A DNA stretch of 64,000 nt. Source: Alphaproteobacteria bacterium (GTDB taxonomy: Bacteria; Pseudomonadota; Alphaproteobacteria; DSM-16000; Inquilinaceae). The translations under genes and the position numbers were made by a program. The first letter of the stretch is position 1, and each line of letters starts with the position of its first letter. Below, one piece after another: positions 44,291-52,565 of this stretch. The stretch spans positions 1-64,000 of the forward strand of contig JANQGH010000030.1 of NCBI GenBank assembly GCA_028277405.1, in the 5' to 3' direction. The notes under the pieces were generated by a model. It searched no databases, was not told the DNA's origin, and saw nothing but the letters and a program-made list of their open reading frames with translations.

Positions 44291-44629
44291 CTACAGCGGA
44301 AAGCGGTGCGTGCCGTCCACGCCCAGCGGCAGCGGACGCACCCACACGACCGCACTAAGGGGCAGCGGCCCGTAAAGATGGGGAAACAGGTCCCCGCCGC
44401 GCGACGGCTCCCAAGCGAGTGCTGGCCCCAGGTACTCAGGGTCGACGGCCACCAGCACGAGGTCCGCCTGACCGGCGAAGTAGCGCGCGGCGGTTTCCGG
44501 CGCCTGTTCGGGGGTCGAAAAGTGAATGAACCCGTCCTCGGCATCGACGGCCGAGCCGTCGTAGTGGCCCTGCGATTCGGCCTCGGCCCATTCGCCGGCC
44601 GTGCAGATCTTGAGAATCACCTTCGCCAT
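44291..44629 (-). CDS. DUF952 family protein
   Basis: The protein shows the DUF952 core: GFIHFSTPEQAPETAARYFAG and DPEYLGPALAWEPSRGGDLFPHLYGPLPLSAV. The family has no established function. The ATG at 44629 gives 112 residues; alternative ATGs exist upstream. It is coupled to pyrD, with 7 nt between, a common alphaproteobacterial pairing. Confidence 0.88.
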   Translation of the reverse strand: MAKVILKICTAGEWAEAESQGHYDGSAVDAEDGFIHFSTPEQAPETAARYFAGQADLVLVAVDPEYLGPALAWEPSRGGDLFPHLYGPLPLSAVVWVRPLPLGVDGTHRFPL

Positions 44630-44805
44630 TGCGTAGCCCATAACCGTCGCACCGCCCCTACGCAAGCGCGCCATACAACCCTCCGTGCATGCCGATGGGC
44701 ACGCATGTCGATATCTACGCGTATTTCGGGCTCGGCCAGCCTCATTTCGGCAAAACGTCGATTTTTTCTGGAGACAATAGGTCGGACCTGCGAGACAATG
44801 TTCCC

Positions 44806-45435
44806 ATGCTACGGCATACGGACATCTGGCAGGCAATAGACAGGCTGGCCGCGCGCAACGGGTTGTCGGCGTCGGGACTGGCCAAACGCGCAGGGCTGGA
44901 CCCGACGACGTTCAACCCATCCAAACGCACGTCGGCCCAAGGCAAGCTGCGCTGGCCGTCGACCGAAAGCGTATCGAAAATCCTGGACGCGACGGAGACG
45001 GAGCTTGCCGATTTCGTACAGCTGATCGGCGCCGGATCGGAGACGCTGCGGCGTCGGATTCCGGTCCTAGGCTATGCCCAGGCCGGTGCCGAGGGCTTTT
45101 TCGACGATGCCGGCTACCCGGCCGGCACGGGCTGGGACGAGGTGGTCTTTCCCGATGTCGGCGACCCGCATGCTTATGCGCTGGAGATCACCGGCGACAG
45201 CATGGTTCCGGTCTATCGGGACGGCGACATCATCATCGTCGCACCCGGCACCAACATCAGGCGCGGCGACCGGGTCGTGGTCCGCACCGCCGGTGGCGAA
45301 GTCATGGCGAAGGAGCTGGCGCGCCAGACCGCGACCAAGCTGACCTTGCGCTCGTTCAATCAGGATCACGCGGATAGAGTGCTGGACCGTTCTGAGATCG
45401 ACTGGATCGCCAGGATACTCTGGGCCAGTCAATAG
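44806..45435 (+). CDS. helix-turn-helix S24 peptidase regulator, LexA/CI-like
   Basis: The N-terminal HTH (GLSASGLAKRAGLDPTTFNPSKR) is followed by an S24 peptidase domain with catalytic Ser132 (TGDSMVPVY) and Lys169 (VMAKEL), and an Ala-Gly bond near residues 93-94 as a possible self-cleavage site. This is a single-domain-pair repressor of the CI or LexA-like type. The targets are unknown; it may respond to DNA damage. The frame starts earlier in the track but the ATG at 44806 gives the normal N-terminus. Confidence 0.9.
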   Translation: MLRHTDIWQAIDRLAARNGLSASGLAKRAGLDPTTFNPSKRTSAQGKLRWPSTESVSKILDATETELADFVQLIGAGSETLRRRIPVLGYAQAGAEGFFDDAGYPAGTGWDEVVFPDVGDPHAYALEITGDSMVPVYRDGDIIIVAPGTNIRRGDRVVVRTAGGEVMAKELARQTATKLTLRSFNQDHADRVLDRSEIDWIARILWASQ

Positions 45436-45565
45436 GCGGAGCGGCCGCACACCGTCAAAGCCGCGTTGATGGGATACAATGCCGTGCTTGGCCAGCCTTC
45501 GAGGGCGGTCTAAGGTGCGCGGCTTTGTTGGTACAAGCGGAACCTAGAGAAGTCGGGGGCAAGAG

Positions 45566-46414
45566 ATGGCTGGGCAAGCCTGGACCTTTGTTGACGGCGA
45601 GTGGCACGAGGGCAATCCGAAGATAGCAGGCCCGATGACCATGGGGTTTTGGGCCGCGGCGACGGTGTTCGACGGCGCCCGGGCGGTTGACGGCATGACG
45701 CCGGACCTGGACCGGCATTGCGCCAGGTCTGTCGCCTCGGCCAAGGCGCTTGGCCTGCGGCCGGAGATCGACGGTGAGACGATCGAAGGGCTGGCGCGCG
45801 AAGGCATCAAGAAGTTTACCAATGGCCATGCGCTCTATGTCCGGCCCATGTTCTGGGCGGATTCGGGCATCATCATCGCCGCAGACCCCGATAGCACCCG
45901 CTTCTTGATCAGCGTCTATGAGGTGCCGATGCCGGAAGGCCCCAGCAACGCCATGGTCTCGTCCAAGCGCCGGCCCAATGCGGAAACGGCCCCGACGGCG
46001 GCCAAGGCGAGCTGTCTTTATCCCCATGGCGGCATGGCGCTGACCGAGGCCATGCAGCAGGGCTATGAGAACGCGATCATGTGCGACCAACTCGGGCACG
46101 TGTCGGAGTTCGCGACCGCCAATCTGTTCATCGCCAAGGATGGCGTGGTCTCCACCCCGGCGCCCAACGGCACCTTGTTGAACGGCATCACCCGCCAGCG
46201 CGTGATCGGCCTTTTGCGACAGGACGGCATCGAGGTGCAGGAACGGTCGGTGACCCTGGACGACGTGCGCAGCGCCGATGAGGTCTTCTCAACAGGCAAC
46301 TACGCCAAGGTGCAGCCCTTCACCCGCATCGAGGACCGCAGCCTGCAGCCCGGCCCGTTGTACAAGCGTGCCCATAGCCTCTACTGGGACTATGCCGCCA
46401 GCCAACCGATCTGA
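45566..46414 (+). CDS. class IV aminotransferase, branched-chain-like
   Basis: This PLP enzyme is of the IlvE/D-amino-acid aminotransferase fold. The Schiff-base lysine is K147 in TAAKASCLYPHGG, and the later segment GHVSEFATANLFIAKDGV with its Glu is the cofactor-binding motif, followed by LLNGITRQRVIGLL. The length of 282 residues is slightly shorter than typical IlvE. The substrate could be branched-chain or another amino acid. It starts a run of four coupled genes. Confidence 0.92.
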   Translation: MAGQAWTFVDGEWHEGNPKIAGPMTMGFWAAATVFDGARAVDGMTPDLDRHCARSVASAKALGLRPEIDGETIEGLAREGIKKFTNGHALYVRPMFWADSGIIIAADPDSTRFLISVYEVPMPEGPSNAMVSSKRRPNAETAPTAAKASCLYPHGGMALTEAMQQGYENAIMCDQLGHVSEFATANLFIAKDGVVSTPAPNGTLLNGITRQRVIGLLRQDGIEVQERSVTLDDVRSADEVFSTGNYAKVQPFTRIEDRSLQPGPLYKRAHSLYWDYAASQPI

Positions 46415-46907
46415 CAGCGACACAGTGTCGGTGCGATCGGCGCGCGACGATGATGCCGACGACCTGATCGCGCTGATCGGCGGCTGTTTTGCGGAGTATC
46501 CCGGCTGCATCCTGGATGTCGACGGCGAGATCCCCGAGCTTCGTGGTATCGCAAGCTACGCCGAACGGCGCGGCGGTGCCTTTTGGTCCGTAGAGCGGAA
46601 TAGCGTGGTGGTGGCCTGCGTCGGCGCGATGCCAGCGGTGGAGGGTGGCATTGAACTGGTCAAGCTCTACGTTCGCGCCGACCAACGAGGCAACGGCCTC
46701 GGCCGGCAGCTGATCGGCCAGGTGGAGGCGTTCGCCCAGGGCCAAGGGGCGCGCCACATCGAACTGTGGACCGACACCCGCTTCACCACGGCCCACCGCG
46801 CCTATGAGGCCTGCGGCTATGTCAGGCAGGCCGCGACGCGGGCGCTGAACGACAAGTCAAACTCGGTCGAGTACTACTATCGCAAGACGCTGGCTGACGC
46901 CGAATGA
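46392..46907 (+). CDS. GNAT family N-acetyltransferase
   Basis: The GNAT acetyl-CoA loop is visible as VRADQRGNGLGRQLIGQ, preceded by the strand VACVGAMPAV and followed by the ELWTDTRFTTAHRAYEACGY end, which is typical of the fold. The substrate is unknown. The start at 46392 lies inside the 3' end of the aminotransferase gene, and the stop overlaps the FkbM gene by 4 nt, so the operon is tightly coupled. Confidence 0.88.
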   Translation: MPPANRSDSDTVSVRSARDDDADDLIALIGGCFAEYPGCILDVDGEIPELRGIASYAERRGGAFWSVERNSVVVACVGAMPAVEGGIELVKLYVRADQRGNGLGRQLIGQVEAFAQGQGARHIELWTDTRFTTAHRAYEACGYVRQAATRALNDKSNSVEYYYRKTLADAE

Positions 46908-47587
46908 GCGGCCGCACCGTAAGGTCGCAGAACACAGAGCGCTTGGCGCGCGTCATCGATCGTCACGCCATCTCGCTGGTGCTCGATGTCGGCGCCAATG
47001 AAGGCCAATATGGCGACCGGCTTCGAGACGCGGGCTACAAGGGCCGGATCGTTTCCTTCGAACCGCTTAGCGAGACGCACCGACTGCTCGCCGATCATGC
47101 CGCTGGTGACGACAGTTGGATCGTAGCGCCGCCCATGGCCTTGGCGGAACGGGACGGCGAGACCGAGATCAACGTTTCCGCCCAAACGGGGATGAGCTCG
47201 CTGCGCGGCTTCACCGACGAGATGGCCGACCTGCTCGACAGCGCGCACTTTGTTGCCAGGGAACAGGTGCGGCTGGCCAGGCTGGACAGCGTGATCGACG
47301 ACTTCGCATCGCCGGAGGATCGCAGCCTGCTAAAGATCGACACCCAGGGCACGGAGGATCTCGTGCTGGCGGGCGCCGCGCAAAGCCTGAAGCGTATCGC
47401 GCTGATCCAGATCGAGCTGTCCATCGTGCCCGTCTACAAAGGCGCGCGCGGCTTCACGGAGATGATCGGCCACCTGGCCGGGCTTGGCTTCGAGCCGGTC
47501 TTGTTCCTGCCCGGCTATTTCAATCGCCGCACGGCCCGTCTGATCGAGATGGATGGCGTCTTTGCGCGTCGGGACGCGACAAGGTGA
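46904..47587 (+). CDS. FkbM family methyltransferase
   Basis: The SAM-binding motif LVLDVGANEGQYGDRLRDAGY and the downstream IVSFEPL are characteristic of FkbM-type methyltransferases, as is SLLKIDTQGTEDLVLAGA. The 227-residue enzyme probably O-methylates a sugar or lipid. It overlaps the genes on both sides by 4 nt (ATGA, then GTGA). Confidence 0.92.
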   Translation: MSGRTVRSQNTERLARVIDRHAISLVLDVGANEGQYGDRLRDAGYKGRIVSFEPLSETHRLLADHAAGDDSWIVAPPMALAERDGETEINVSAQTGMSSLRGFTDEMADLLDSAHFVAREQVRLARLDSVIDDFASPEDRSLLKIDTQGTEDLVLAGAAQSLKRIALIQIELSIVPVYKGARGFTEMIGHLAGLGFEPVLFLPGYFNRRTARLIEMDGVFARRDATR

Positions 47588-48573
47588 CGACGGCGTCCGC
47601 AACGGGCGAAACGGCGCCGGAGAAGGCGGGCTCGGCACGCCGTATCGCCGCGATCGACGCCCTGCGCGGCGTCGCCATCGTCGGCATGGTGATCTACCAT
47701 TTCTGCTGGGATCTGACGTTTTTCGATCTGGCCGATTTCGACATCGGAAATGGCATCGGCTGGATCGTCTTCCGCACCTTAGTCGCCGGCGGCTTTCTGT
47801 TCCTGGTCGGCGCCAGCCTGGTGCTGGCCCATCGCGACGGCATTCGCTGGCAGCCCTTCTGGCGCCGTTTTGCGATCCTGGCAATTGCCGCGCTGGCGAT
47901 CACGGCGGTCACCTATCAGGCCATCCCCGACGCTTTCATCTTTTTCGGCATTCTGCACGCCATCGCCGTTTTCAGCCTGATCGGGCTCGCCTTTCTGCGG
48001 CTGCCCTGGTGGCTGTGCGGCCTGGCCGGGCTGGGCACGATCGCCATGCAGTGGGCGGCATCACCCGCCTTCAACTGGCCGCCGATCGTCTGGCTGGGCC
48101 TCTCCGATCCGCCGCCCGTCTCGAACGATTTCGAGCCCCTCTTCCCCTGGTTCGGCGCCGTGCTGCTGGGCATGGCGCTGGCCAAGACCGGCTTTGTCGA
48201 TTGGCTGGGCTGGTGGCGCGGCACCGACCCGATCGGCCGGGCGCTCCGCTGGGCCGGGCGCTACAGCCTGATCATCTATTTGACTCATCAGATCGTGCTG
48301 ATCGGCGCGCTGTATCTGTTTACGCTGATCATCGGCGGCACCGATGCCACCAGCGCCTATCGCGACGGCTTTGGCCCCTCCTGCCGGTCTCACTGCCAGG
48401 CCGAGGACTTCTCGCACGTCTTTTGCGATGCCTACTGCGGATGCCTTGCGGACCGGATCGAGGCGGAGGATCTGTGGGAGGCAATCGCGCCGGAGGGGCT
48501 GGCCTCGTCGGAACAGGCCATCTTCAACGCCATGGTTCAGTCATGCGCGGCCGAGGCCGGAACGAGAGATTAG
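47584..48573 (+). CDS. DUF1624 (heparan-alpha-glucosaminide N-acetyltransferase-like) membrane protein
   Basis: The start RIAAIDALRGVAIVGMVIYHFCWDL is the DUF1624 signature, followed by about seven more helices. After the last helix (YLTHQIVLIGALYLFTLIIG) there is a cytoplasmic or periplasmic tail of about 65 residues with seven cysteines (CRSHCQ, FCDAYCGC and others), unusual for the family. GTG at 47584 is the start, overlapping the FkbM stop. The role may be acetylation of a cell-surface sugar. Confidence 0.88.
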   Translation: MTTASATGETAPEKAGSARRIAAIDALRGVAIVGMVIYHFCWDLTFFDLADFDIGNGIGWIVFRTLVAGGFLFLVGASLVLAHRDGIRWQPFWRRFAILAIAALAITAVTYQAIPDAFIFFGILHAIAVFSLIGLAFLRLPWWLCGLAGLGTIAMQWAASPAFNWPPIVWLGLSDPPPVSNDFEPLFPWFGAVLLGMALAKTGFVDWLGWWRGTDPIGRALRWAGRYSLIIYLTHQIVLIGALYLFTLIIGGTDATSAYRDGFGPSCRSHCQAEDFSHVFCDAYCGCLADRIEAEDLWEAIAPEGLASSEQAIFNAMVQSCAAEAGTRD

Positions 48574-48597
48574 AGCGGCGGACACCGGCGTCTGCGC

Positions 48598-49395
48598 CTA
48601 GCCATTTGAAAGCGCGGCCTCCAGGCCGACCGGGTCGTCGGTGGTGATCTGGTCGGCCTTCAAGGCCAGCAGGCGGCGGGCCATGGCCAGCGTCGCGTCG
48701 TTCACCTCTTCGATGGTCCAGGCGTCGACCCGCTTTCCGGCCGCCTGGATTGCGCCGATCATGTCGAAGCCGGCTGCGTCGGCCGCGAGCACGATGCGGT
48801 GGTGGATATAGATCATCTCCGCGTCGGGGGCGGCCGCCAGGGCGGCCTGCACGAAGGCCGCGTAATCCCCGGTCCTTCGAAGCTCCGCGATGGTATCCTC
48901 GCGGCACGGGTCATAGCCCGTGCGCAAGCCGGGCGTCGCACGATGAAGGCTGTCGACCGCGTCGGCGTCGTCGCCTGAAACCAGCACGTTTGCCAGGAAA
49001 GGCTCCACTGCGGATGGAAACGCCGCAATATCGTCCGGCGACAGGCTGGCGCGGTCGTTCTTGAGATCAAGCTGCAGGACGGCGTCGGCGTCGACGGGGC
49101 CGGCAGCCAACAGTTCCGCCAGATCGTCGAGCAGCAATACGGGTTCCGCCGTGACCGCGCCGTCATTGTCGCGCATGCGAAGCTGGCGGAGGTCGTGGAC
49201 CTTCTGCGTACCGACGGGCCCCGAGCCGCTGGTTTCGCGATTCAGCGTGTCGTCGTGAAGAATGGCGAACCCGTTCGATCCGTGACGCTGGATATCGACC
49301 TCGATCGACGCACCGAGCCGCATGCCTTCGACGATTCGCGATCTTGTGAAGACGGCGTCGGTGACAGAGCGGCGTCCACGATGCCATTTGAGCAT
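48598..49395 (-). CDS. glycerophosphodiester phosphodiesterase family protein
   Basis: The GDPD fold begins with the catalytic-type HRG (WHRGRRS), then the metal motif GASIEVDIQRHGSNGFAILHDDTLNRETSG, and ends with AWTIEEVNDATLAMARRLLALKADQITTDDP. The enzyme would hydrolyse glycerophosphodiesters to glycerol-3-phosphate and an alcohol. The ATG at 49395 gives 265 residues. It is divergent from the Prim-Pol operon. Confidence 0.9.
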   Translation of the reverse strand: MLKWHRGRRSVTDAVFTRSRIVEGMRLGASIEVDIQRHGSNGFAILHDDTLNRETSGSGPVGTQKVHDLRQLRMRDNDGAVTAEPVLLLDDLAELLAAGPVDADAVLQLDLKNDRASLSPDDIAAFPSAVEPFLANVLVSGDDADAVDSLHRATPGLRTGYDPCREDTIAELRRTGDYAAFVQAALAAAPDAEMIYIHHRIVLAADAAGFDMIGAIQAAGKRVDAWTIEEVNDATLAMARRLLALKADQITTDDPVGLEAALSNG

Positions 49396-49625
49396 CGTTG
49401 TGTGATCGTTCGAGCGGAGTGAGATGCCCTTATGCACGGTGTACCTCGCCAAGTGCCGGCCCTTTCGCCGATGGTTTGGTTGGTCTAGTAGCAGCGCCCT
49501 CGCCACACAAGGGGAAGACCTGCAAGGCAGCAGCAAGTCGTCGTGGCGAGCCGTCGGCACAGTGCTGTCTGCGGCCGCTGAACCGCCGCCCTCTGTCCGC
49601 GATTAACGCAAAATCGACATGCTTT

Positions 49626-49649
49626 CCATGATGCTGGCCATGATGCTGG
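49626..49649. repeat. 12-bp tandem direct repeat
   Basis: CCATGATGCTGG occurs twice without a gap, about 80 nt upstream of the Prim-Pol start. It may be a binding site or a slippage product. Confidence 0.6.
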
Positions 49650-49666
49650 CTAACGACGGCAGGCCG

Positions 49667-49682
49667 GTCCGTCTGGACGGAC
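49667..49682. promoter_or_regulatory. inverted repeat, candidate operator of the Prim-Pol operon
   Basis: GTCCGTC-TG-GACGGAC has perfect 7-bp arms around a 2-nt centre, 46 nt upstream of the Prim-Pol ATG. The tight centre suggests a dimeric protein site rather than an RNA hairpin. Confidence 0.45.
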
Positions 49683-49728
49683 ACGACCGTTTTGTGACAC
49701 CTAGCGCTGAATGCCGGGTCTATGCGAC

Positions 49729-50409
49729 ATGAGTAACGACCGGACACATGCGGAGCACTCCGCCTTAACAGAAATGGCGGGCCTGGCGATCAGGCTACAT
49801 CGCCTGGGCTATGTCTGCGTTCCCCTTCGCGCGGGCGGCAAACATCTTGATCTTGCGGCGATGGGCGTCCAGCCGGTGCATCTGCAAAGCCGAAGCAAGC
49901 GGCTGAAGGAGCTCGCCTTCACCAGCGTCTTGTTTCAACTGGCGCTTAACCCACCGGGCGAGAGCACGATCGCCGCGTGGTTCTCCGGGCGGCAGGTGAA
50001 TATCGGCCTGGCTTGCGGCGTCAATGGGTTGGTCACAATCGACTTTGACAAGCCCAACCTTTACGCGGCCTGGCGACGACAGTATGAGGCGATGGTGGGC
50101 GCGACGCCCGTCTGCAAGAGCCCCTCCGGCTACCACGTTCTGGTGCGGCAGGGGCTGCCCCTGGTATCGTCCAGCCTGCATCTCGGCTTCCGCCGCGCCG
50201 GCCACATCAAGGCATTGGGTGGCTATGTCGCCTGCGCACCCACGTCTTTGGCCCGAGGCGGCGCCTATCGCTGGCTGCCGGGGCAGTCGCCAATCGACGT
50301 CGAGCCCCAGCGGGTCGAGAGCCTCGGGGACATGGGCCTCTACCCCGTCTCCCCGCTCAAACGTGCCTACGACGGAATGCTGGGCCGCGGATCGTTTGAG
50401 GATCATTAG
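49729..50409 (+). CDS. stand-alone Prim-Pol (AEP) family primase-polymerase domain protein
   Basis: The 226-residue protein is almost wholly a bifunctional primase/polymerase N-terminal domain. Motif I is VTIDFDKPN (D105, D107), motif II is SPSGYH (131-136), and motif III is GHIKALGGYVACAPTS (158-173), preceded by WFSGRQVNIGLACG. In many relatives the residue before motif III glycines is Asp or Arg-Asp; here it is His159, so activity is uncertain. No helicase or replication gene is near. It lies 2 nt upstream of a glycosyltransferase gene. An earlier ATG at 49711 is possible. Confidence 0.82.
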   Translation: MSNDRTHAEHSALTEMAGLAIRLHRLGYVCVPLRAGGKHLDLAAMGVQPVHLQSRSKRLKELAFTSVLFQLALNPPGESTIAAWFSGRQVNIGLACGVNGLVTIDFDKPNLYAAWRRQYEAMVGATPVCKSPSGYHVLVRQGLPLVSSSLHLGFRRAGHIKALGGYVACAPTSLARGGAYRWLPGQSPIDVEPQRVESLGDMGLYPVSPLKRAYDGMLGRGSFEDH

Positions 50410-50411
50410 GC

Positions 50412-52565
50412 GTGGCGCGGCGCGAGCCCGCGGTCTCGGTCATCATCCCGGCCCGCGATGCGGAAGCTTCGATCGGCGGCACGCTGCGAAGCCTGACCGC
50501 GGATACCGCCGTCATAGGCGAGGTCATTCTGGTCGATGACGCATCCCAAGACGATACGGTCGAATTGGCACGGGATGCCGCGCGAACGCACGGCCTGCCT
50601 CTTTCGGTTCTAAAGGTCGCCGTGTCAGGCGCCGGCGCCGCACGAAACGCCGGTCTCGCCGCCGCGCGCTTTCCGTTCATCCATTTCCTCGATGCCGACG
50701 ACCGAATGGAACCGGGCGGCATCAGCGCCCTGCATCAGGCGCTAGTCAGCGACCCGAGTGCCGGCATCGCCATCGGCGCCCATATACGCCGCACCGAAGG
50801 CCGGCCGGACAAGCTGAAGTCGCCTAACGGCTATGGCAGCGACCATCGCCGCAACGTCCATGACTATCTGCTTGGCCGGATGTGGCCCATCGCCATGGGC
50901 AGCGCCTTGTGCCGCCGAGAGCAGGTGGACGACATCGTGTTTCCCAAAGACGCGGCGCTGGACGAGGATACCTGCTTTTGGGCCCAGCTCATGGCGCGGA
51001 CCGGCGTCGCGACCGTCCAGCACACCGTCCTGGCCTACGCGCTGAACGAGGCCCGGATGGCCAGGCGATACTCCGCAGCACCTCGACGGACTTTTATGGG
51101 CGTCGCCCGGGCGCTGAGCCGGCTTGGCGATGCGGTCGACGATCGCGAGGCATCGCAGTGGCGCAAGGCTTGGGTTGCCCTGCGCATCGCCCGGCAGTTG
51201 ATCTACGAACGCCGGTTCGACGAGGCGCGCTTCATGCTCCGGGCCGTCGCCGCCCATCCCGCCTTCGCCCGCAGCCGCCGGCTGGCGCGCTATCGGGTCG
51301 AGATCGCGCTGGGATCGTTTCGCCCCCCGGCCCGGCGGCCACGGCCCGTTCCGATTTCGCCGGCAGGCACGTTTCGCACCCTCGTGCTCACGGTCGATGC
51401 CGCCTGGCCCCCGGTTTCCGGCGCAGATCTGCGGAACGCTCAAAACGCGCTGGCCGCCTTGGCGCACGGTCCGGTGCTTCTCGCCTCCGTCAGGCCGCTC
51501 ATCAGCGCAGCACCGACCCCGCCAGGTTTGGCGGTTACTTCCATAGCCGAGCGAGACGCCGACGTCCGGGCGTCAATCGCCGAAGCGGCAGACGGTATCG
51601 GGCAGCGGGTTCACGACTTCAGGCCCGATGCGATTATCGTCGAAGGGGTCCATCTTTCCGCCCTGATGCCACATCTGTACGCTCTGGCGCCGGTCGTGAT
51701 TCTCGATATGCACAATGTCGAATCGCATTTGAGCGCACAGGTCGCCAGGGTCGCGCCTCGCAGAAGCCTGAAGGGACTGCTTGGGTTGCACGAACGAGCC
51801 ATCTGGCGGCGAGAACGGCAGGCGCTGCGCCACGCCGACCGTGTCTGGGTATGCTCCGAGGCCGACGCGAGCCGGCTCTACCGATCGCACCATCCCTCGT
51901 TGCCGATCGATGTCGTGCCGAACGGTGTGCCGCGCCTCGACTCCGTCCCCAGGCACCTGCCGGCGATCGACGGCCAAGCCGGCGGCCCGACCATCCTGTT
52001 TCTCGGGCATCTGGGCTATCGCCCAAACATTCCTGCCGCGCGGCGACTGGCGCTCGGCATTCTGCCGATCGTGTGCGCCTCCCTGCCGTCCACCCAGCTT
52101 GTCTTGGCGGGGCGATCACCGCACAGGAGGATCACCGAACTCGCCGATACTGCTGGCGTCCGTCTGATTGCCGATCCCCCCGACGCGGCCGCGCTGCTCC
52201 GCGAGGCCGACATCGTCGCGGTGCCGCTTGAAGCCGGCGGCGGCACCCGGCTGAAAATCCTGGAGGCCATGGCGTGGGGGCTGCCCGTCGTCGCGAGCCC
52301 GATCGCGATGGACGGCCTGGCGCTTGACGCGGACATCGACTTCGTTTCGGCCCTGTCCGACGCCGATTTCGCCCGCGAGATCATCGCGCTCTGGTCGGAT
52401 CGCGAGCGGTTCGAGGCGCTGCGACGCCAGGCCCACGAGACGGTCATGCGCCGCTTTGGCACGCGGGCCGTCGAAAGGGCGGTGCGGCAGGGCCTGGGGC
52501 TGCCTCCCCAACCGACGGTCCCTCAAACCGGGGCCAAAGCCGCGATCGGATTGGGCACCGGATGA
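50412..52565 (+). CDS. bifunctional glycosyltransferase (GT2 + GT4)
   Basis: The N-terminal third (to about 300) is a GT2 domain: VSVIIPARDAEASIGGTL, DDASQDDT and the metal motif LDADD. The C-terminal part (from about 310) is GT4-like: NVESHLS, VWVCSEADASRL, VVPNGVP, LFLGHLGYRPN and the EX7E block LEAGGGTRLKILEAMAWGLP. A fused pair like this probably adds two sugars of a polysaccharide in order. The start is GTG. The stop overlaps the next gene by ATGA. Confidence 0.9.
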   Translation: MARREPAVSVIIPARDAEASIGGTLRSLTADTAVIGEVILVDDASQDDTVELARDAARTHGLPLSVLKVAVSGAGAARNAGLAAARFPFIHFLDADDRMEPGGISALHQALVSDPSAGIAIGAHIRRTEGRPDKLKSPNGYGSDHRRNVHDYLLGRMWPIAMGSALCRREQVDDIVFPKDAALDEDTCFWAQLMARTGVATVQHTVLAYALNEARMARRYSAAPRRTFMGVARALSRLGDAVDDREASQWRKAWVALRIARQLIYERRFDEARFMLRAVAAHPAFARSRRLARYRVEIALGSFRPPARRPRPVPISPAGTFRTLVLTVDAAWPPVSGADLRNAQNALAALAHGPVLLASVRPLISAAPTPPGLAVTSIAERDADVRASIAEAADGIGQRVHDFRPDAIIVEGVHLSALMPHLYALAPVVILDMHNVESHLSAQVARVAPRRSLKGLLGLHERAIWRRERQALRHADRVWVCSEADASRLYRSHHPSLPIDVVPNGVPRLDSVPRHLPAIDGQAGGPTILFLGHLGYRPNIPAARRLALGILPIVCASLPSTQLVLAGRSPHRRITELADTAGVRLIADPPDAAALLREADIVAVPLEAGGGTRLKILEAMAWGLPVVASPIAMDGLALDADIDFVSALSDADFAREIIALWSDRERFEALRRQAHETVMRRFGTRAVERAVRQGLGLPPQPTVPQTGAKAAIGLGTG

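Larger units (their letters stand above)
49396..49728. other. 333-nt divergent intergenic region upstream of the Prim-Pol operon
   Basis: No credible reading frame is present. It holds a 12-bp tandem duplication at 49626-49649 and a 16-bp inverted repeat at 49667-49682, described separately. Otherwise I see no recognisable promoter hexamers or RNA gene. Confidence 0.6.

Noticed and set aside
44806..45435. S24 regulator as evidence of a prophage
   Set aside because: No phage structural, integrase or replication gene is near; neighbours are pyrD and metabolic genes, so it is treated as a chromosomal regulator.
49729..50409. Prim-Pol gene as a plasmid or phage replication remnant
   Set aside because: No helicase, origin, integrase or composition change is visible around it; this stays possible but is not supported by what can be seen.
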